From assembly GCF_023195695.1 (NCBI RefSeq), contig NZ_JALPQG010000002.1:124001-188000 (forward strand): DNA of 64,000 nucleotides, read 5' to 3'. The notes under the pieces are model-generated. The model saw only the letters and a program-made list of their open reading frames with translations. It was not told the DNA's origin and searched no databases. Of this stretch, positions 34,574 through 43,871 are shown piece by piece; within the stretch, counting starts at the first letter, position 1, and the number at the start of each line of letters is the position of its first letter. The position numbers and the translations under genes are program-made. The stretch is from Aliiroseovarius sp. S1339 (GTDB lineage: Bacteria; Pseudomonadota; Alphaproteobacteria; Rhodobacterales; Rhodobacteraceae).

Positions 34574-36541
34574 ATGTCCAGCCAAAAAACGATCCGCCCC
34601 TGGCTTTTCCGAACCTATGCAGGTCATTCGACCGCCAAAGCCTCAAACGCGCTGTACCGTACGAACCTGTCCAAGGGCCAAACCGGATTGTCGGTGGCTT
34701 TCGACCTGCCAACCCAGACTGGTTATGACAGTGACCATAAGCTGGCGCGCGGCGAAGTGGGCAAAGTCGGCGTGCCGCTTGGCCATCTGGGTGACATGCG
34801 CGCGCTGTTCGCTGATATCCCGCTTGAGCAGATGAACACATCGATGACGATCAACGCCACGGCGCCGTGGCTCTTGTCGCTTTATATTGCAGCCGCTGAA
34901 GAACAGGGCGCGGATGTCTCGAAATTGCAAGGCACCGTGCAGAACGACATCATCAAGGAATACCTGTCGCGCGGCACCTATGTCTGCCCGCCAGAACCGT
35001 CGCTGCGGATGATCACCGACGTTGCCGCTTATACGCGCGAGCATCTGCCAAAATGGAACCCGATGAACGTGTGTTCCTATCACTTGCAAGAAGCCGGCGC
35101 GACGCCCGAAGAAGAGCTGGCCTTCGCACTGGCCACCGCCATCGCCGTGTTGGACGATCTGAAAAACAAAGTGCCCGCCGAGGCCTTCCCGGCCATGGTG
35201 GGCCGCATCAGCTTCTTCGTAAACGCGGGCATTCGGTTCGTCACCGAGCTGTGCAAGATGCGCGCCTTTGTCGAGCTGTGGGATGAAATCACCCGCGACC
35301 GCTATGGCGTCGAAGACCCCAAGTTCCGCCGCTTCCGCTATGGTGTGCAGGTGAATAGCCTCGGCCTGACCGAGCAGCAGCCCGAAAACAACGTCTACCG
35401 CATTTTGATCGAGATGCTGGCGGTCACGCTGTCTAAAAATGCCCGCGCCCGCGCGGTGCAACTGCCCGCTTGGAACGAAGCACTTGGCCTGCCCCGCCCG
35501 TGGGACCAGCAATGGTCGCTGCGGATGCAGCAGATCTTGGCGTATGAGACGGACCTTTTGGAATTCGACGACCTGTTTGATGAAAACCCCGCCGTGGAAC
35601 GTAAAGTGGCCGAGTTGAAAGACGGCGCGCGCGCCGAACTGGCCCAGATCGACGGGATGGGCGGTGCGGTGGCTGCCATCGAATACATGAAGTCGCGTTT
35701 GGTGGATTCGAACGCGCGACGCATCAACAAGATCGAAGCGGGTGAAACCACTGTGGTCGGTGTGAACCGCTGGACAGAAGCCGCCGAAAGCCCCCTGACC
35801 GCAGGCGATGGCGCGATCATGGTCGCCGATAAGGAAGCCGAGGCCGATCAGATCGCCCGGCTGGACCAATGGCGTGCGGATCGCGACGGAGCCAAGGTCA
35901 AAGCTGCGCTGGACGCTCTACGCGCGGCTGCAAAATCCGGCGACAACATCATGCCGCCGTCAATCGCAGCCGCCAAAGCGGGCGTGACAACGGGTGAATG
36001 GGGCGAAGTGATGCGCCAGACCTTCGGCCAGTATCGCGCACCCACGGGGGTTTCGAAAAACCCATCAAACCGCACCGAAGGGCTGGACGAAATCCGCGCC
36101 CGCGTCGATGCGGTGTCAGATGCACTTGGCCGCCGCCTGACCTTCCTGGTCGGCAAACCGGGGCTGGATGGTCATTCCAACGGTGCCGAACAAATCGCCG
36201 CCCGCGCCCGCGATTGCGGGATGGAGATTACCTATGAAGGTATCCGCCTGACACCCGAAGAGCTTGTCGCCTCGGCCATCGAAACCGACGCACATGTGGT
36301 CGGTCTGTCGATCCTGTCGGGTAGCCATATCCCGCTGCTGGAAGAACTGATCGAACGGATGCGCGAGGCTGGTCTGGGCCACATCCCCGTGGTCGCGGGC
36401 GGGATCATCCCGGATGAGGACGCAGACCGGCTGCGTGCGATGGGGGTCGCCAAGGTCTATACGCCGAAGGATTTCGAGCTGAACACCATCATGGACGACA
36501 TCGTGACCTTGGTCGCCCCCAAAACGGTTGCAGCCGAATAA
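34574..36541 (+). CDS. ecm: Ethylmalonyl-CoA mutase (MeaA)
   Basis: A 655-residue B12-dependent mutase converting ethylmalonyl-CoA to methylsuccinyl-CoA. The N-terminal mutase TIM barrel shows SVAFDLPTQTGYDSDH and MNTSMTINATAPWLLSLY. The C-terminal cobalamin-binding domain has the base-off D-x-H-x2-G motif in GLDGHSNGAEQIA and the GLSILSGSH and VVAGGIIPDEDA loops. MeaA/Ecm differs from methylmalonyl-CoA mutase by being a single 650-residue chain, as here. No obvious Shine-Dalgarno precedes ATG 34574. It is divergent from the acyltransferase gene. Confidence 0.95.
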   Translation: MSSQKTIRPWLFRTYAGHSTAKASNALYRTNLSKGQTGLSVAFDLPTQTGYDSDHKLARGEVGKVGVPLGHLGDMRALFADIPLEQMNTSMTINATAPWLLSLYIAAAEEQGADVSKLQGTVQNDIIKEYLSRGTYVCPPEPSLRMITDVAAYTREHLPKWNPMNVCSYHLQEAGATPEEELAFALATAIAVLDDLKNKVPAEAFPAMVGRISFFVNAGIRFVTELCKMRAFVELWDEITRDRYGVEDPKFRRFRYGVQVNSLGLTEQQPENNVYRILIEMLAVTLSKNARARAVQLPAWNEALGLPRPWDQQWSLRMQQILAYETDLLEFDDLFDENPAVERKVAELKDGARAELAQIDGMGGAVAAIEYMKSRLVDSNARRINKIEAGETTVVGVNRWTEAAESPLTAGDGAIMVADKEAEADQIARLDQWRADRDGAKVKAALDALRAAAKSGDNIMPPSIAAAKAGVTTGEWGEVMRQTFGQYRAPTGVSKNPSNRTEGLDEIRARVDAVSDALGRRLTFLVGKPGLDGHSNGAEQIAARARDCGMEITYEGIRLTPEELVASAIETDAHVVGLSILSGSHIPLLEELIERMREAGLGHIPVVAGGIIPDEDADRLRAMGVAKVYTPKDFELNTIMDDIVTLVAPKTVAAE

Positions 36542-36547
36542 GCGGTC

Positions 36548-37069
36548 TCAGTCGAACGTCAGCAGCTTTTCGATCAACTGGTCATAGTGATAGCTGGGCG
36601 CGATCCGACCCATATCGCCCTCGCGAAACTTGGCATCCATCGGCAGGCAGCCGATGCCGCAAATCTGGCTTGTGACCATATCCTGCGTATCAATATACCA
36701 AAGACGACCACCGGGCGTCGCAACCCACCCATCAACCCCCTCAATCTCGTCGGTTTCCATATCATCGCCAGACGGCACCTCGTTCGCGTAGCGGCTCGAG
36801 AACGCGCCGTGGGTGTGGTATGACGCGATCACCGTCTCAAGGTTGACCGGATCACCGGCTTGGCACGAGTCCTTTCCGCCGCGCCAAGCCTTCGACGCCA
36901 CAAGTTTTCCTGACCGATCATAACCGATATAACCGCAATATTCGCGATTGGCCCTGATCGAGATCGGCTGCAGTTTCGCAAACACTTTCTTCACCAAGGC
37001 AAGTTCGCCCGGGTCTTGCGCCCAAGTGGGAAGTGGGATGATAAAGAGGGCAAACATCAATGCGCGCAT
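36548..37069 (-). CDS. Secreted DUF4329-type protein with JAMM-like motif
   Basis: A 173-residue protein with a signal peptide ending at WAQ-DPG (about residue 18). It carries [10 protein letters not shown] with His85 and His87, and [10 protein letters not shown] with Ser100 and Asp103. Together with Glu43 these could form the E...HxH...SxxD zinc site of JAMM/MPN peptidases, although the H-to-S spacing is twelve residues rather than the seven of classical JAMM enzymes. DUF4329 domains usually occur at the ends of Rhs-like toxins; here it is a stand-alone exported protein. Four cysteines (44, 69, 137 and 141) could make disulfides. No partner is evident. Convergent with ecm. Confidence 0.75.
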   Translation of the reverse strand: MRALMFALFIIPLPTWAQDPGELALVKKVFAKLQPISIRANREYCGYIGYDRSGKLVASKAWRGGKDSCQAGDPVNLETVIASYHTHGAFSSRYANEVPSGDDMETDEIEGVDGWVATPGGRLWYIDTQDMVTSQICGIGCLPMDAKFREGDMGRIAPSYHYDQLIEKLLTFD

Positions 37070-37115
37070 TGCGAACTCCAGTTTCGTTTCGCGACTTTAC
37101 CCACAGGAGAAAAAT

Positions 37116-37820
37116 ATGACCATCCACATTGGTGCCGCACCCGGCGAGATCGCTGAAACCGTCCTGATGCCGGGCGACCCCTACCGCGCCCGCTGGGCTG
37201 CCGAAAACTTTCTGGACGACGCTAAGCTGGTCAATGAAGTGCGTGGGATGCTTGGCTTTACCGGGACGTACAAAGGCAACCAAGTGTCCATCCAAGGGTC
37301 AGGTATGGGGATGCCCAGCCTGTCGATCTATGCCAACGAGCTGATCCGCGACTATGGCGCCAAGACGTTGATCCGCGTCGGGTCCATCGGCGCAATGCAG
37401 CCACAGGTCAAACTGCGCGATGTCATCATTGCGATGACCTGCACGACTGTCGCCACGCCCTCCAGCACGATCTTTCGCGAGTTGAACTATTCTCCCTGTG
37501 CTGATTATGGCCTGTTGGAAGCCGCCGTTGCCGCGACCCGCAAGCGCGATGTTGGCGTGCATGTGGGAGGCATCTATAGCTCGGATACATTCTACGCCGA
37601 ACGCCCGGAACTGAACGAGGAACTGACCCGCCACGGCATCCTTGGGGTCGAGATGGAGGCCGCCGAGCTTTATACTCTTGCCGCACGATATGGCGTGCGT
37701 GCGCTGGGGATCATGACGGTGTCGGACCACCTGCAAACCGGCGAGGATCTGCCCTCGGACCAGCGCGAAAAGACCTTTGGCGATATGATCGAAATCGCGT
37801 TGGACGCCGCCTTCGCCTGA
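37116..37820 (+). CDS. deoD: Purine nucleoside phosphorylase DeoD (hexameric)
   Basis: A 234-residue enzyme of the high-molecular-mass PNP class, which accepts adenosine as well as inosine and guanosine. CAGGAGA precedes ATG 37116 by five bases. Signatures: [18 protein letters not shown] with the phosphate Arg, [49 protein letters not shown] and [10 protein letters not shown]. It is 11 kb away from the trimeric PNP and stands alone. Convergent with the DUF1989 gene after ten bases. Confidence 0.95.
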   Translation: MTIHIGAAPGEIAETVLMPGDPYRARWAAENFLDDAKLVNEVRGMLGFTGTYKGNQVSIQGSGMGMPSLSIYANELIRDYGAKTLIRVGSIGAMQPQVKLRDVIIAMTCTTVATPSSTIFRELNYSPCADYGLLEAAVAATRKRDVGVHVGGIYSSDTFYAERPELNEELTRHGILGVEMEAAELYTLAARYGVRALGIMTVSDHLQTGEDLPSDQREKTFGDMIEIALDAAFA

Positions 37821-37830
37821 CCGTTTCGGA

Positions 37831-38694
37831 TCAAACCCCGTGCGACCGGTCATAGCCGCTGACGGGCGGCTGTGACCATCCCTGCAACACCTCTGCGGCA
37901 GGCGCGAACACTTCCACCAGCAACGGATAACACGCGGCACTGTCCGAGCTGTGCTCGGACGAGCAATCCCCGCCCGGACACGCACTGAGCGCGCCCAGCA
38001 GGTCGATCTCGGCAAAGAACTCAAGGAAGTCGCCGGGGCGCACGGGGCTGGCTTTCATGAAATACTGACCGGTGTCGCGGGTGAAGCCTGTGCACATGAA
38101 AACGTTCAGGACGTCATGAACATGGCCCTCGGCATCGGCGGTCGGGCAGCCAAGGTAATCGGCCAGTGCACGGGTCAGGTTGGAATGGCAGCAATGGTGA
38201 TACTGCCCGCCCGACAGCAGGTTGTGGGTATAAGGGTCGCACCGCGTGCCGATCACATCATGGACCGAGGCGCCAAATTCGTCGAACCCATACCAATCCA
38301 GCGTATCCTCGACGATGGTCGCGATCGGGCGCATTGACGGATGACTTGACCAAATCCGATCTGAAGCCGACAAATGTGTACCGTGAAGTGCCCGTGTCTT
38401 GCCGGAATAGAACCTTTCGCCCAGATCCTGAAGATTCCAAAGGTTCAGATCCCCAACTTGCGGCCCCTCTATCGACGTGATCCGGAAAAAGTGACCAGCA
38501 GGCACCTGAAATACCTTCGCATCCCGCGGGGGAACCAGGACCTCGGCCGTCTTGGTCGCGGTCTGGCGCGCGGCGCGATACAGGTCCAGATCCGGTTCTG
38601 GCAACCCATCGACGGGGTAGCAAATCACCGGGGCAACGGCGCGACGCCGGGCGGCGTCCTTTGGCGCGGGATGGGCGGGGGTTTGCGGTTTCAT
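37831..38694 (-). CDS. DUF1989 family protein (urea-carboxylase-associated type)
   Basis: A 287-residue cytosolic protein. AAGGAGG lies seven bases before ATG 38694, so the seven residues upstream of it are not translated. DUF1989 members often occur beside urea carboxylase or allophanate hydrolase, or in purine and amine catabolism, and are of unsettled function. A metal site is plausible: GQYHHCCHSNL, DLNLWNL and a cluster of cysteines in SACPGGDCSSEHS. Here no urea gene is adjacent; its divergent neighbour is a DUF2478 gene. The N-terminal 40 residues are variable and Pro/Ala-rich. Confidence 0.82.
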   Translation of the reverse strand: MKPQTPAHPAPKDAARRRAVAPVICYPVDGLPEPDLDLYRAARQTATKTAEVLVPPRDAKVFQVPAGHFFRITSIEGPQVGDLNLWNLQDLGERFYSGKTRALHGTHLSASDRIWSSHPSMRPIATIVEDTLDWYGFDEFGASVHDVIGTRCDPYTHNLLSGGQYHHCCHSNLTRALADYLGCPTADAEGHVHDVLNVFMCTGFTRDTGQYFMKASPVRPGDFLEFFAEIDLLGALSACPGGDCSSEHSSDSAACYPLLVEVFAPAAEVLQGWSQPPVSGYDRSHGV

Positions 38695-38835
38695 GACGGG
38701 GCCTCCTTCCTGCATCGCATCAGGCCACAGGGCGCGCGACCGCGCAAGGATGCGTTTGGGTCCGCCGGCGGCGTCGCAGCGATTGACAAGCCCTCACCGG
38801 TTGGTCAACTGATACGGACGTTCCGGGGGGATGCC

Positions 38836-39336
38836 ATGAAACTAGCCTATGTCATTGCGCCCGGTCGGGGCAAAACAAACCTGTTGCTGGCAGGCGTCGC
38901 AGACGCGCTGGCCAAGCGTGGCCTGACCCTGTGCGGCACCGTGCAACTGGACACCGAAAGGGCCGAGGAACACCATTGCGACATGGACGTTCTGCTGCTG
39001 CCCGATGGCCCCAAAATTCGCATCAGCCAGTATCTTGGCGCCGATGCCCAAGGGTGCAAACTGGACCCCGACGCATTGGAAACCGCCGTCGGACAGACCG
39101 AGGAGCGGCTGAAGGCCGGGGCCGATCTTCTAATCGTCAACAAGTTCGGCAAGCAAGAAGCCCAAGGCCGTGGTTTTCGCGAAGCCGTGGGCGAGGCATT
39201 GGCCCGTGACATCCCTGCGATTATCGGCGTCTCGGAAGGGGCGCGGCTGGCCTTCATGAATTTCGTGGGCGAAGCAGAACAGCTGGACCCAGATCACGAG
39301 GCTGTCTTGGAGTGGGCACTGAATGCAACGCGGTAA
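38836..39336 (+). CDS. DUF2478 family protein
   Basis: A 166-residue protein starting MKLAYVIAPGRGKTNLLLAG after CGGGGGGAT. The N-terminal segment PGRGKTNLL resembles a P-loop of the NTPase fold, though the usual GKS/T spacing is altered; later ADLLIVNKFGKQEAQGRGF and AIIGVSEGARLAFMNF look like the rest of that fold. DUF2478 genes are often found beside molybdate transporters or in molybdenum metabolism. Here no such gene is close. Divergent from DUF1989 and followed, after 39 bases, by the FAD oxidoreductase. Confidence 0.78.
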   Translation: MKLAYVIAPGRGKTNLLLAGVADALAKRGLTLCGTVQLDTERAEEHHCDMDVLLLPDGPKIRISQYLGADAQGCKLDPDALETAVGQTEERLKAGADLLIVNKFGKQEAQGRGFREAVGEALARDIPAIIGVSEGARLAFMNFVGEAEQLDPDHEAVLEWALNATR

Positions 39337-39375
39337 CGGATATCTTACCGCCCCAATGCCTTGGGGGCTGATCTG

Positions 39376-40587
39376 ATGGCGATCATGTCGCTCAGCCCGG
39401 CGCACCGCAGCTATGATGTGATCATCGTAGGTGGGGCGATGATGGGGTCGTCGGTCGCGTGGTGGCTTAGCCATTCGCCCGACTTCCAAGGTCGCATCTT
39501 GGTGATCGAACGCGATCCGACCTATGCGCAATGCTCAACCGCCCACACGAATTCCTGTATCCGGCAGCAGTTCAGCGAGGCGCTGAATATTCGCATCTCG
39601 CAGTTCACAGCCGAGTTCATCCGGAACCTGCGCGATAACATGGGTGGCGATCCGCGCGTGCCGAACCTGGATATTCAGGCGTTCGGCTATCTGTATCTGG
39701 CGGACACTGAAGACAAAGCCGCCGCCCTGCGCGCGGCACAGGAACGGCAACACAGTCTTGGGGCCGGCACGCGTATTCTGTCGCGGGACGCGCTTGCGGA
39801 AGCTTTTCCCTTTTATGCCCTCGACGACATCCTTCTGGGCAGCCACGGCACGCGCGACGAAGGCTATTGGGATGGCGGCGCGCTGTTTGACTGGTTTCGA
39901 CGCAAAGCTGTCGCGGCAGGCGTTGAATATGTGAATGCCGAGGTCACTGGGATCGAGGCGACGTCCACGCAGGTCACATCTGTCACACTGTCGTCAGGTC
40001 ACACGCTAACTTGCGGCCATCTGGTCAACGCCGCCGGGCCGCGCGCGGGCCACGTCGCGCAACTGGCTGGTCTTTCAATCCCGGTCGAGCCGCGCAAGCG
40101 TTTCACATGGGTGGTGAAGGCAGCGCATCCACTGGATCGCCCGTTGCCGTTGACCATCGACCCATCAGGCGTGCATATGCGGCAAGACGGGCCGGAAACC
40201 TACATGATCGGCGCGGCCCCCGCCCCGGACGTGGCGGTTGACCCGGATGATTTCTACATGGATCACAGCATGTGGGAAACCCATGTCTGGCCCATCGTCG
40301 CGACCCGTATCCCTCAGTTCGAACAGTTGAAGATCGTCACTGAATGGGCGGGGCATTACGCCTTCAACACGCTGGATCAGAACGCGATCCTTGGTCCACA
40401 TTCAGCGGTCGAAAACTTCCATTTCATCAACGGATTTTCCGGCCACGGGCTGCAACAAGCCCCGGCCATGGGGCGTGGGCTGGCCGAGTTGATCACGACC
40501 GGCGCTTTTCAAACGATGGATCTTGGTGCTTTCGGCTATGACCGCATCAGCCAAAGTCGCCCGTTTGGCGAAAGCGCAGTCATCTAG
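39376..40587 (+). CDS. FAD-dependent oxidoreductase (DAO/sarcosine-oxidase type)
   Basis: A 403-residue flavoprotein that would oxidise an N-methyl or primary amino acid. The FAD-binding motif is at the N-terminus, YDVIIVGGAMMGSSVAWWL, followed by VIERDPTYAQCSTAHTNSCIRQQF. The C-terminal FAD-contact stretch is FINGFSGHGLQQAPAMGRGLAE. The start is taken as ATG 39376, since the upstream TTG (39361) adds only five residues; GGGGGC lies nine bases before. Similar proteins from roseobacters are annotated as sarcosine or dimethylglycine oxidases. Partner enzymes are absent, so the substrate is open. Convergent with trpA. Confidence 0.88.
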   Translation: MAIMSLSPAHRSYDVIIVGGAMMGSSVAWWLSHSPDFQGRILVIERDPTYAQCSTAHTNSCIRQQFSEALNIRISQFTAEFIRNLRDNMGGDPRVPNLDIQAFGYLYLADTEDKAAALRAAQERQHSLGAGTRILSRDALAEAFPFYALDDILLGSHGTRDEGYWDGGALFDWFRRKAVAAGVEYVNAEVTGIEATSTQVTSVTLSSGHTLTCGHLVNAAGPRAGHVAQLAGLSIPVEPRKRFTWVVKAAHPLDRPLPLTIDPSGVHMRQDGPETYMIGAAPAPDVAVDPDDFYMDHSMWETHVWPIVATRIPQFEQLKIVTEWAGHYAFNTLDQNAILGPHSAVENFHFINGFSGHGLQQAPAMGRGLAELITTGAFQTMDLGAFGYDRISQSRPFGESAVI

Positions 40588-40589
40588 CC

Positions 40590-41384
40590 TCAGCCGCGAT
40601 GTGCTCCGTCGGCCAGCGTTTTTACAAAGGCCAGCACGTCCGACACAGGCTCGCCCGCCGCGATTTTCGAAACGATTGCACTGCCGACCACAGTCCCGTC
40701 TGCGACACTCGCAATCGCCTCGGCCTTCTCGGGAGTGTTGACACCGAATCCGACGATCACCGGAATATCTGTTGCCGCTTTGATCCGCGCAACCTCTGGC
40801 CCGACATTGGCCGCCTGCGCCTCGGTTGCTCCGGTGACCCCGGTGACAGACACGTAATACACAAAACCCGAGGTGTTTTGCAGCACCTTCGGCAACCGCT
40901 TGTCGTCGGTGGTCGGCGTGGCCAGCCGAATAAAATTCAAACCCGCCTTTTGCGCCGGGATGCAAAGCTCGTCATCTTCTTCGGGGGGCAGATCAACGAC
41001 AATCAGCCCGTCAACGCCCGCCGCCTTCGCATCCACCAAGAACTTTTCCACACCGCGATTATAGATTGGGTTGTAATATCCCATCAGAACAATCGGGGTC
41101 GTATCGTCGTCCTTACGAAACTCCGCCGCCATATCGAGCGTCTTTTGCAGGGTCATGCCGCTTTCAAGTGCACGCTGACCGGCCAATTGAATGGTCGGCC
41201 CGTCCGCCATCGGGTCGGTAAACGGCACCCCCAGCTCGATGATATCAACACCCGCAGCAGGCAGCCCCTTCATCACCTCAAGCGAGGTCGCCATGTCGGG
41301 ATCACCGCCCATGATGTAGCTGACAAATGCCTTCTGACCCTTTTCGGCCAAGGCAGCAAACTTCGCATCAATCCGGGTCATCAT
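40590..41384 (-). CDS. trpA: Tryptophan synthase alpha subunit
   Basis: A 264-residue subunit that cleaves indole-3-glycerol phosphate to indole and glyceraldehyde 3-phosphate. The catalytic Glu and Asp are in [19 protein letters not shown], the family signature; [13 protein letters not shown] and [12 protein letters not shown] follow, with the phosphate-binding [10 protein letters not shown] loop. trpB is not in this window, so the subunits are encoded apart, as is frequent in Rhodobacterales. It stops two bases from the end of the FAD oxidoreductase gene on the opposite strand. Confidence 0.96.
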   Translation of the reverse strand: MMTRIDAKFAALAEKGQKAFVSYIMGGDPDMATSLEVMKGLPAAGVDIIELGVPFTDPMADGPTIQLAGQRALESGMTLQKTLDMAAEFRKDDDTTPIVLMGYYNPIYNRGVEKFLVDAKAAGVDGLIVVDLPPEEDDELCIPAQKAGLNFIRLATPTTDDKRLPKVLQNTSGFVYYVSVTGVTGATEAQAANVGPEVARIKAATDIPVIVGFGVNTPEKAEAIASVADGTVVGSAIVSKIAAGEPVSDVLAFVKTLADGAHRG

Positions 41385-41441
41385 CCGTCCTTTGTCATGT
41401 TCAGAACCGATGTGCCGAATACGGGCGGGAAAATCAATGGG

Positions 41442-41858
41442 TCACTCGTAATCGCTGTCCGCCATGATCATCCAACGCACCCCGAACTTGTCGGTCAGCG
41501 TGCCAAAAAGCGGCGTCCAGAACATCGGACTAAGCGGCATCCGCACGTCACCCCCATCGGCCAAGGCATTGAAGACCCGCTTGGTTTCGGCCTCGTCCGG
41601 CAGGGAAAGGCAAACATTGCAGCCGGCCATTTCCGGTGTTTCGCCGCTTGGGTCGTCGCTGGCAAACAGCATACCGTCGCCGATCGCCACGCTGGCGTGC
41701 ATGACCGCATCATCCGGCACGCCGGGCATTTGGTTGCGATCTTCCTCTGGCATATCCTTGAAGGACATGATTTCGGGCGAGCTGCCAAAAATCTCAGCGT
41801 AGCGCGTGACGGCGTCACGACATTTGTCTTTAAAGAACACATAGGGAATGGGCTGCAT
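41442..41858 (-). CDS. VOC-fold protein (PhnB-like)
   Basis: A 138-residue glyoxalase/bleomycin-resistance-fold protein, of the type sometimes called PhnB or 3-demethylubiquinone methyltransferase-like. GAGGAG stands before ATG 41858 at seven bases; longer forms lack a Shine-Dalgarno. Typical stretches are YVFFKDKCRDAVTRYAEIFG, MHASVAIGDGMLFASDD and WTPLFGTLTDKFGVRWMI. The metal-ligand residues of true glyoxalases are not obvious, so it may be a binding protein. Start region faces ychF divergently. Confidence 0.85.
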   Translation of the reverse strand: MQPIPYVFFKDKCRDAVTRYAEIFGSSPEIMSFKDMPEEDRNQMPGVPDDAVMHASVAIGDGMLFASDDPSGETPEMAGCNVCLSLPDEAETKRVFNALADGGDVRMPLSPMFWTPLFGTLTDKFGVRWMIMADSDYE

Positions 41859-41957
41859 GGCAAAGCTCCTCTGTTGCGCGTCTCGCCACTTCACCACGCT
41901 TGCGCCCATCCTGTCAAAGCCCTAGAACGCCCCGAACACTGAATGACGGAGGCCGTG

Positions 41958-43055
41958 ATGGGTTTCAAGATGGGCATCGTCGGTCTGCCGAATGTCGGCA
42001 AGTCGACCCTATTCAACGCACTGACCAAGACCGCAGCCGCGCAGGCGGCGAACTTTCCGTTCTGCACGATCGAGCCCAATGTGGGCGAGGTGAACGTGCC
42101 GGATGACCGGTTGGACAAACTGGCCGCCATCGCCGGGTCGAAAGAGATCATTCCGGCCCGCATGACCTTCGTTGATATCGCAGGTCTGGTGAAGGGCGCC
42201 TCCAAAGGTGAAGGGCTGGGCAACCAGTTTCTGGCCAACATCCGCGAGGTGGATGCCATCGCCCACGTCCTGCGCTGCTTTGACGACGGCGACGTGACCC
42301 ATGTCGAAGGCCGGGTGAACCCCGTTGAAGACGCAGCGGTGATCGAAACGGAACTGATGCTGGCCGATCTGGAAAGCATTGAAAAACGCCTGCAAAACAT
42401 CGTGCGCAAGGTGCGCGGCGGAGACAAAGAGGCAGTTCAGCAAGAACGCCTTCTGCGCGCCGCTATGGAAGTGTTGGAAAAAGGCGAACCCGCCCGCACC
42501 GTTGATGTGGACGACGAGGACCGCAAGGCATGGAATATGCTGCAACTTCTGACCTCCAAGAAAATCCTGTATGTCTGCAACGTCAACGAAAGCGATGCGG
42601 CCAGCGGCAACGCCTATTCGCAAGCGGTCGAGAAGATGGCCGCAGAACAGGGCGCGGCCTCGGTCGTGATCTCAGCCAAGATCGAGGAAGAGATCAGCCA
42701 GCTTGACGCCGACGACATGGAAATGTTTTTGGAAGAGCTGGGGCTGAAAGAAGCCGGACTGGATCGTCTGATCCGCGCTGGATACGAACTGCTGCACTTG
42801 GAAACCTACTTCACCGTTGGCCCGAAAGAGGCGCGTGCCTGGACCATCCGCGAAGGCACCCGCGCGCCGCAGGCGGCCGGCGTCATCCACGGCGATTTTG
42901 AACGCGGCTTTATCCGGGCTGAGACAATCGCCTATAACGATTACATCGCCTTGGGCGGCGAAGGTGGTGCGAAAGAAGCGGGTAAAATGCGGGCCGAAGG
43001 CAAAAGCTATGAAGTGAAGGACGGTGACGTTTTACACTTCCTGTTCAACGCCTGA
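41958..43055 (+). CDS. ychF: Redox-regulated ATPase YchF (OLA1 family)
   Basis: A 365-residue Obg-family P-loop protein that prefers ATP. G1 is GLPNVGKST near the N-terminus, G3 is DIAGLVKGASKGEG, and the NKxD motif is replaced by NVNESD, the hallmark that shifts specificity from GTP to ATP. A coiled-coil insertion and a C-terminal TGS domain complete the usual plan. GGAGG five bases before ATG 41958 fixes the start; an ATG at 41943 would add five residues. It binds ribosomes and affects oxidative-stress response in other bacteria. A strong terminator follows. Confidence 0.96.
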   Translation: MGFKMGIVGLPNVGKSTLFNALTKTAAAQAANFPFCTIEPNVGEVNVPDDRLDKLAAIAGSKEIIPARMTFVDIAGLVKGASKGEGLGNQFLANIREVDAIAHVLRCFDDGDVTHVEGRVNPVEDAAVIETELMLADLESIEKRLQNIVRKVRGGDKEAVQQERLLRAAMEVLEKGEPARTVDVDDEDRKAWNMLQLLTSKKILYVCNVNESDAASGNAYSQAVEKMAAEQGAASVVISAKIEEEISQLDADDMEMFLEELGLKEAGLDRLIRAGYELLHLETYFTVGPKEARAWTIREGTRAPQAAGVIHGDFERGFIRAETIAYNDYIALGGEGGAKEAGKMRAEGKSYEVKDGDVLHFLFNA

Positions 43056-43078
43056 TCCGACAAACCGTTATAAAAGCG

Positions 43079-43110
43079 AAAAGCCGGGCCACCCCTAGCC
43101 CGGCTTTTCT
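43079..43110 (+). terminator. Rho-independent terminator of ychF
   Basis: AAAAGCCGGGC and GCCCGGCTTTT form an 11-pair perfect stem with an eight-base loop, followed by CTGTTG. The A-tract at the left makes it work in both directions, so it could also serve the convergent small membrane-protein gene. Confidence 0.9.
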
Positions 43111-43155
43111 GTTGAGCACGTGGGACAACGCGCTCAGGGAGAGGTCTCGTTCCCG

Positions 43156-43458
43156 TCAAACCGCCTCGCTGCTTTTTGCAGCTGTTACGGTTTGCCCCTT
43201 CAAATGGTTTGCGAACCCAATGATCGACACGATCATGAAAAACAATTGGATGGTCAGCGCGGCGACGTTGAAATGCACTGTCAAGCTAAGCGCGACAAAG
43301 CTCGCCGCCGAAAATTGCAACGTGTAATAGCACGTTGTCTTGCTGGTCAACACGTCGAAAGCGATCAGCATGTAGGTCGTGCAATAGATCGCCGCCCCTA
43401 ACAATCCGACCATTTCCCAACCGTCTAATGAGCTAAAATGACTCATATCCCCGACCAT
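43156..43458 (-). CDS. Small membrane protein, CBU_0592-like
   Basis: A 100-residue protein (or 96 from the ATG at 43446) with three hydrophobic helices at roughly residues 16-36, 45-65 and 67-88. The pattern VGLLGAAIYCTTYMLIAFD and FFMIVSIIGFANHL resembles the CBU_0592 family of short membrane proteins, whose function is unknown. Neither start has a good Shine-Dalgarno. The upstream region to the tRNA (43459-43698) is AT-rich and shows no gene. Confidence 0.7.
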   Translation of the reverse strand: MVGDMSHFSSLDGWEMVGLLGAAIYCTTYMLIAFDVLTSKTTCYYTLQFSAASFVALSLTVHFNVAALTIQLFFMIVSIIGFANHLKGQTVTAAKSSEAV

Positions 43459-43698
43459 CCGATCTAAAGACTTAAAAAAATAATTTGGTCATCAAAAAGG
43501 CCTAAAATATAACTTGGCGTAAATCTGCAAAACGTTGTTTGCGGTGCCTGACCCGTGTTCAGGTTTCGCCAAGTTCGACCTTAAAGCAATACCCCGACAG
43601 GTGAATTGACGCTTAATTCACGCGCCCCAGACCCAGCCTTAACGCTGGGCCGAACGAAGCCGGAACAAGCGGGTTGATCGTTGCAAATACGGGATGTT

Positions 43699-43785
43699 TG
43701 GTGCGGGCGGTGGGAGTCGAACCCACACGGGCACAAGGCCCAACAGATTTTAAGTCTGGTATGTCTACCATTCCATCACGCCCGC
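43699..43785 (-). tRNA. tRNA-Leu (anticodon UAA)
   Basis: Read on the minus strand, the 5' acceptor strand GCGGGCG pairs with CGCCCGC at the 3' end, followed by discriminator A and an encoded CCA. The anticodon stem CAGAC/TCTG encloses TTAAAA with anticodon TAA. A long variable arm, typical of the class II leucine tRNAs, and the T-loop GGTTCGACTCC are present. The length is 87 bases including CCA. Confidence 0.95.
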
Positions 43786-43871
43786 ACCGGGAAGGGGTGT
43801 CGCCCCTGCCCTTTCCCTACCTTCTCTGAAAACAGGTGGCAATCGGTCAGATGCGTTCGCGCGCAAAACCT

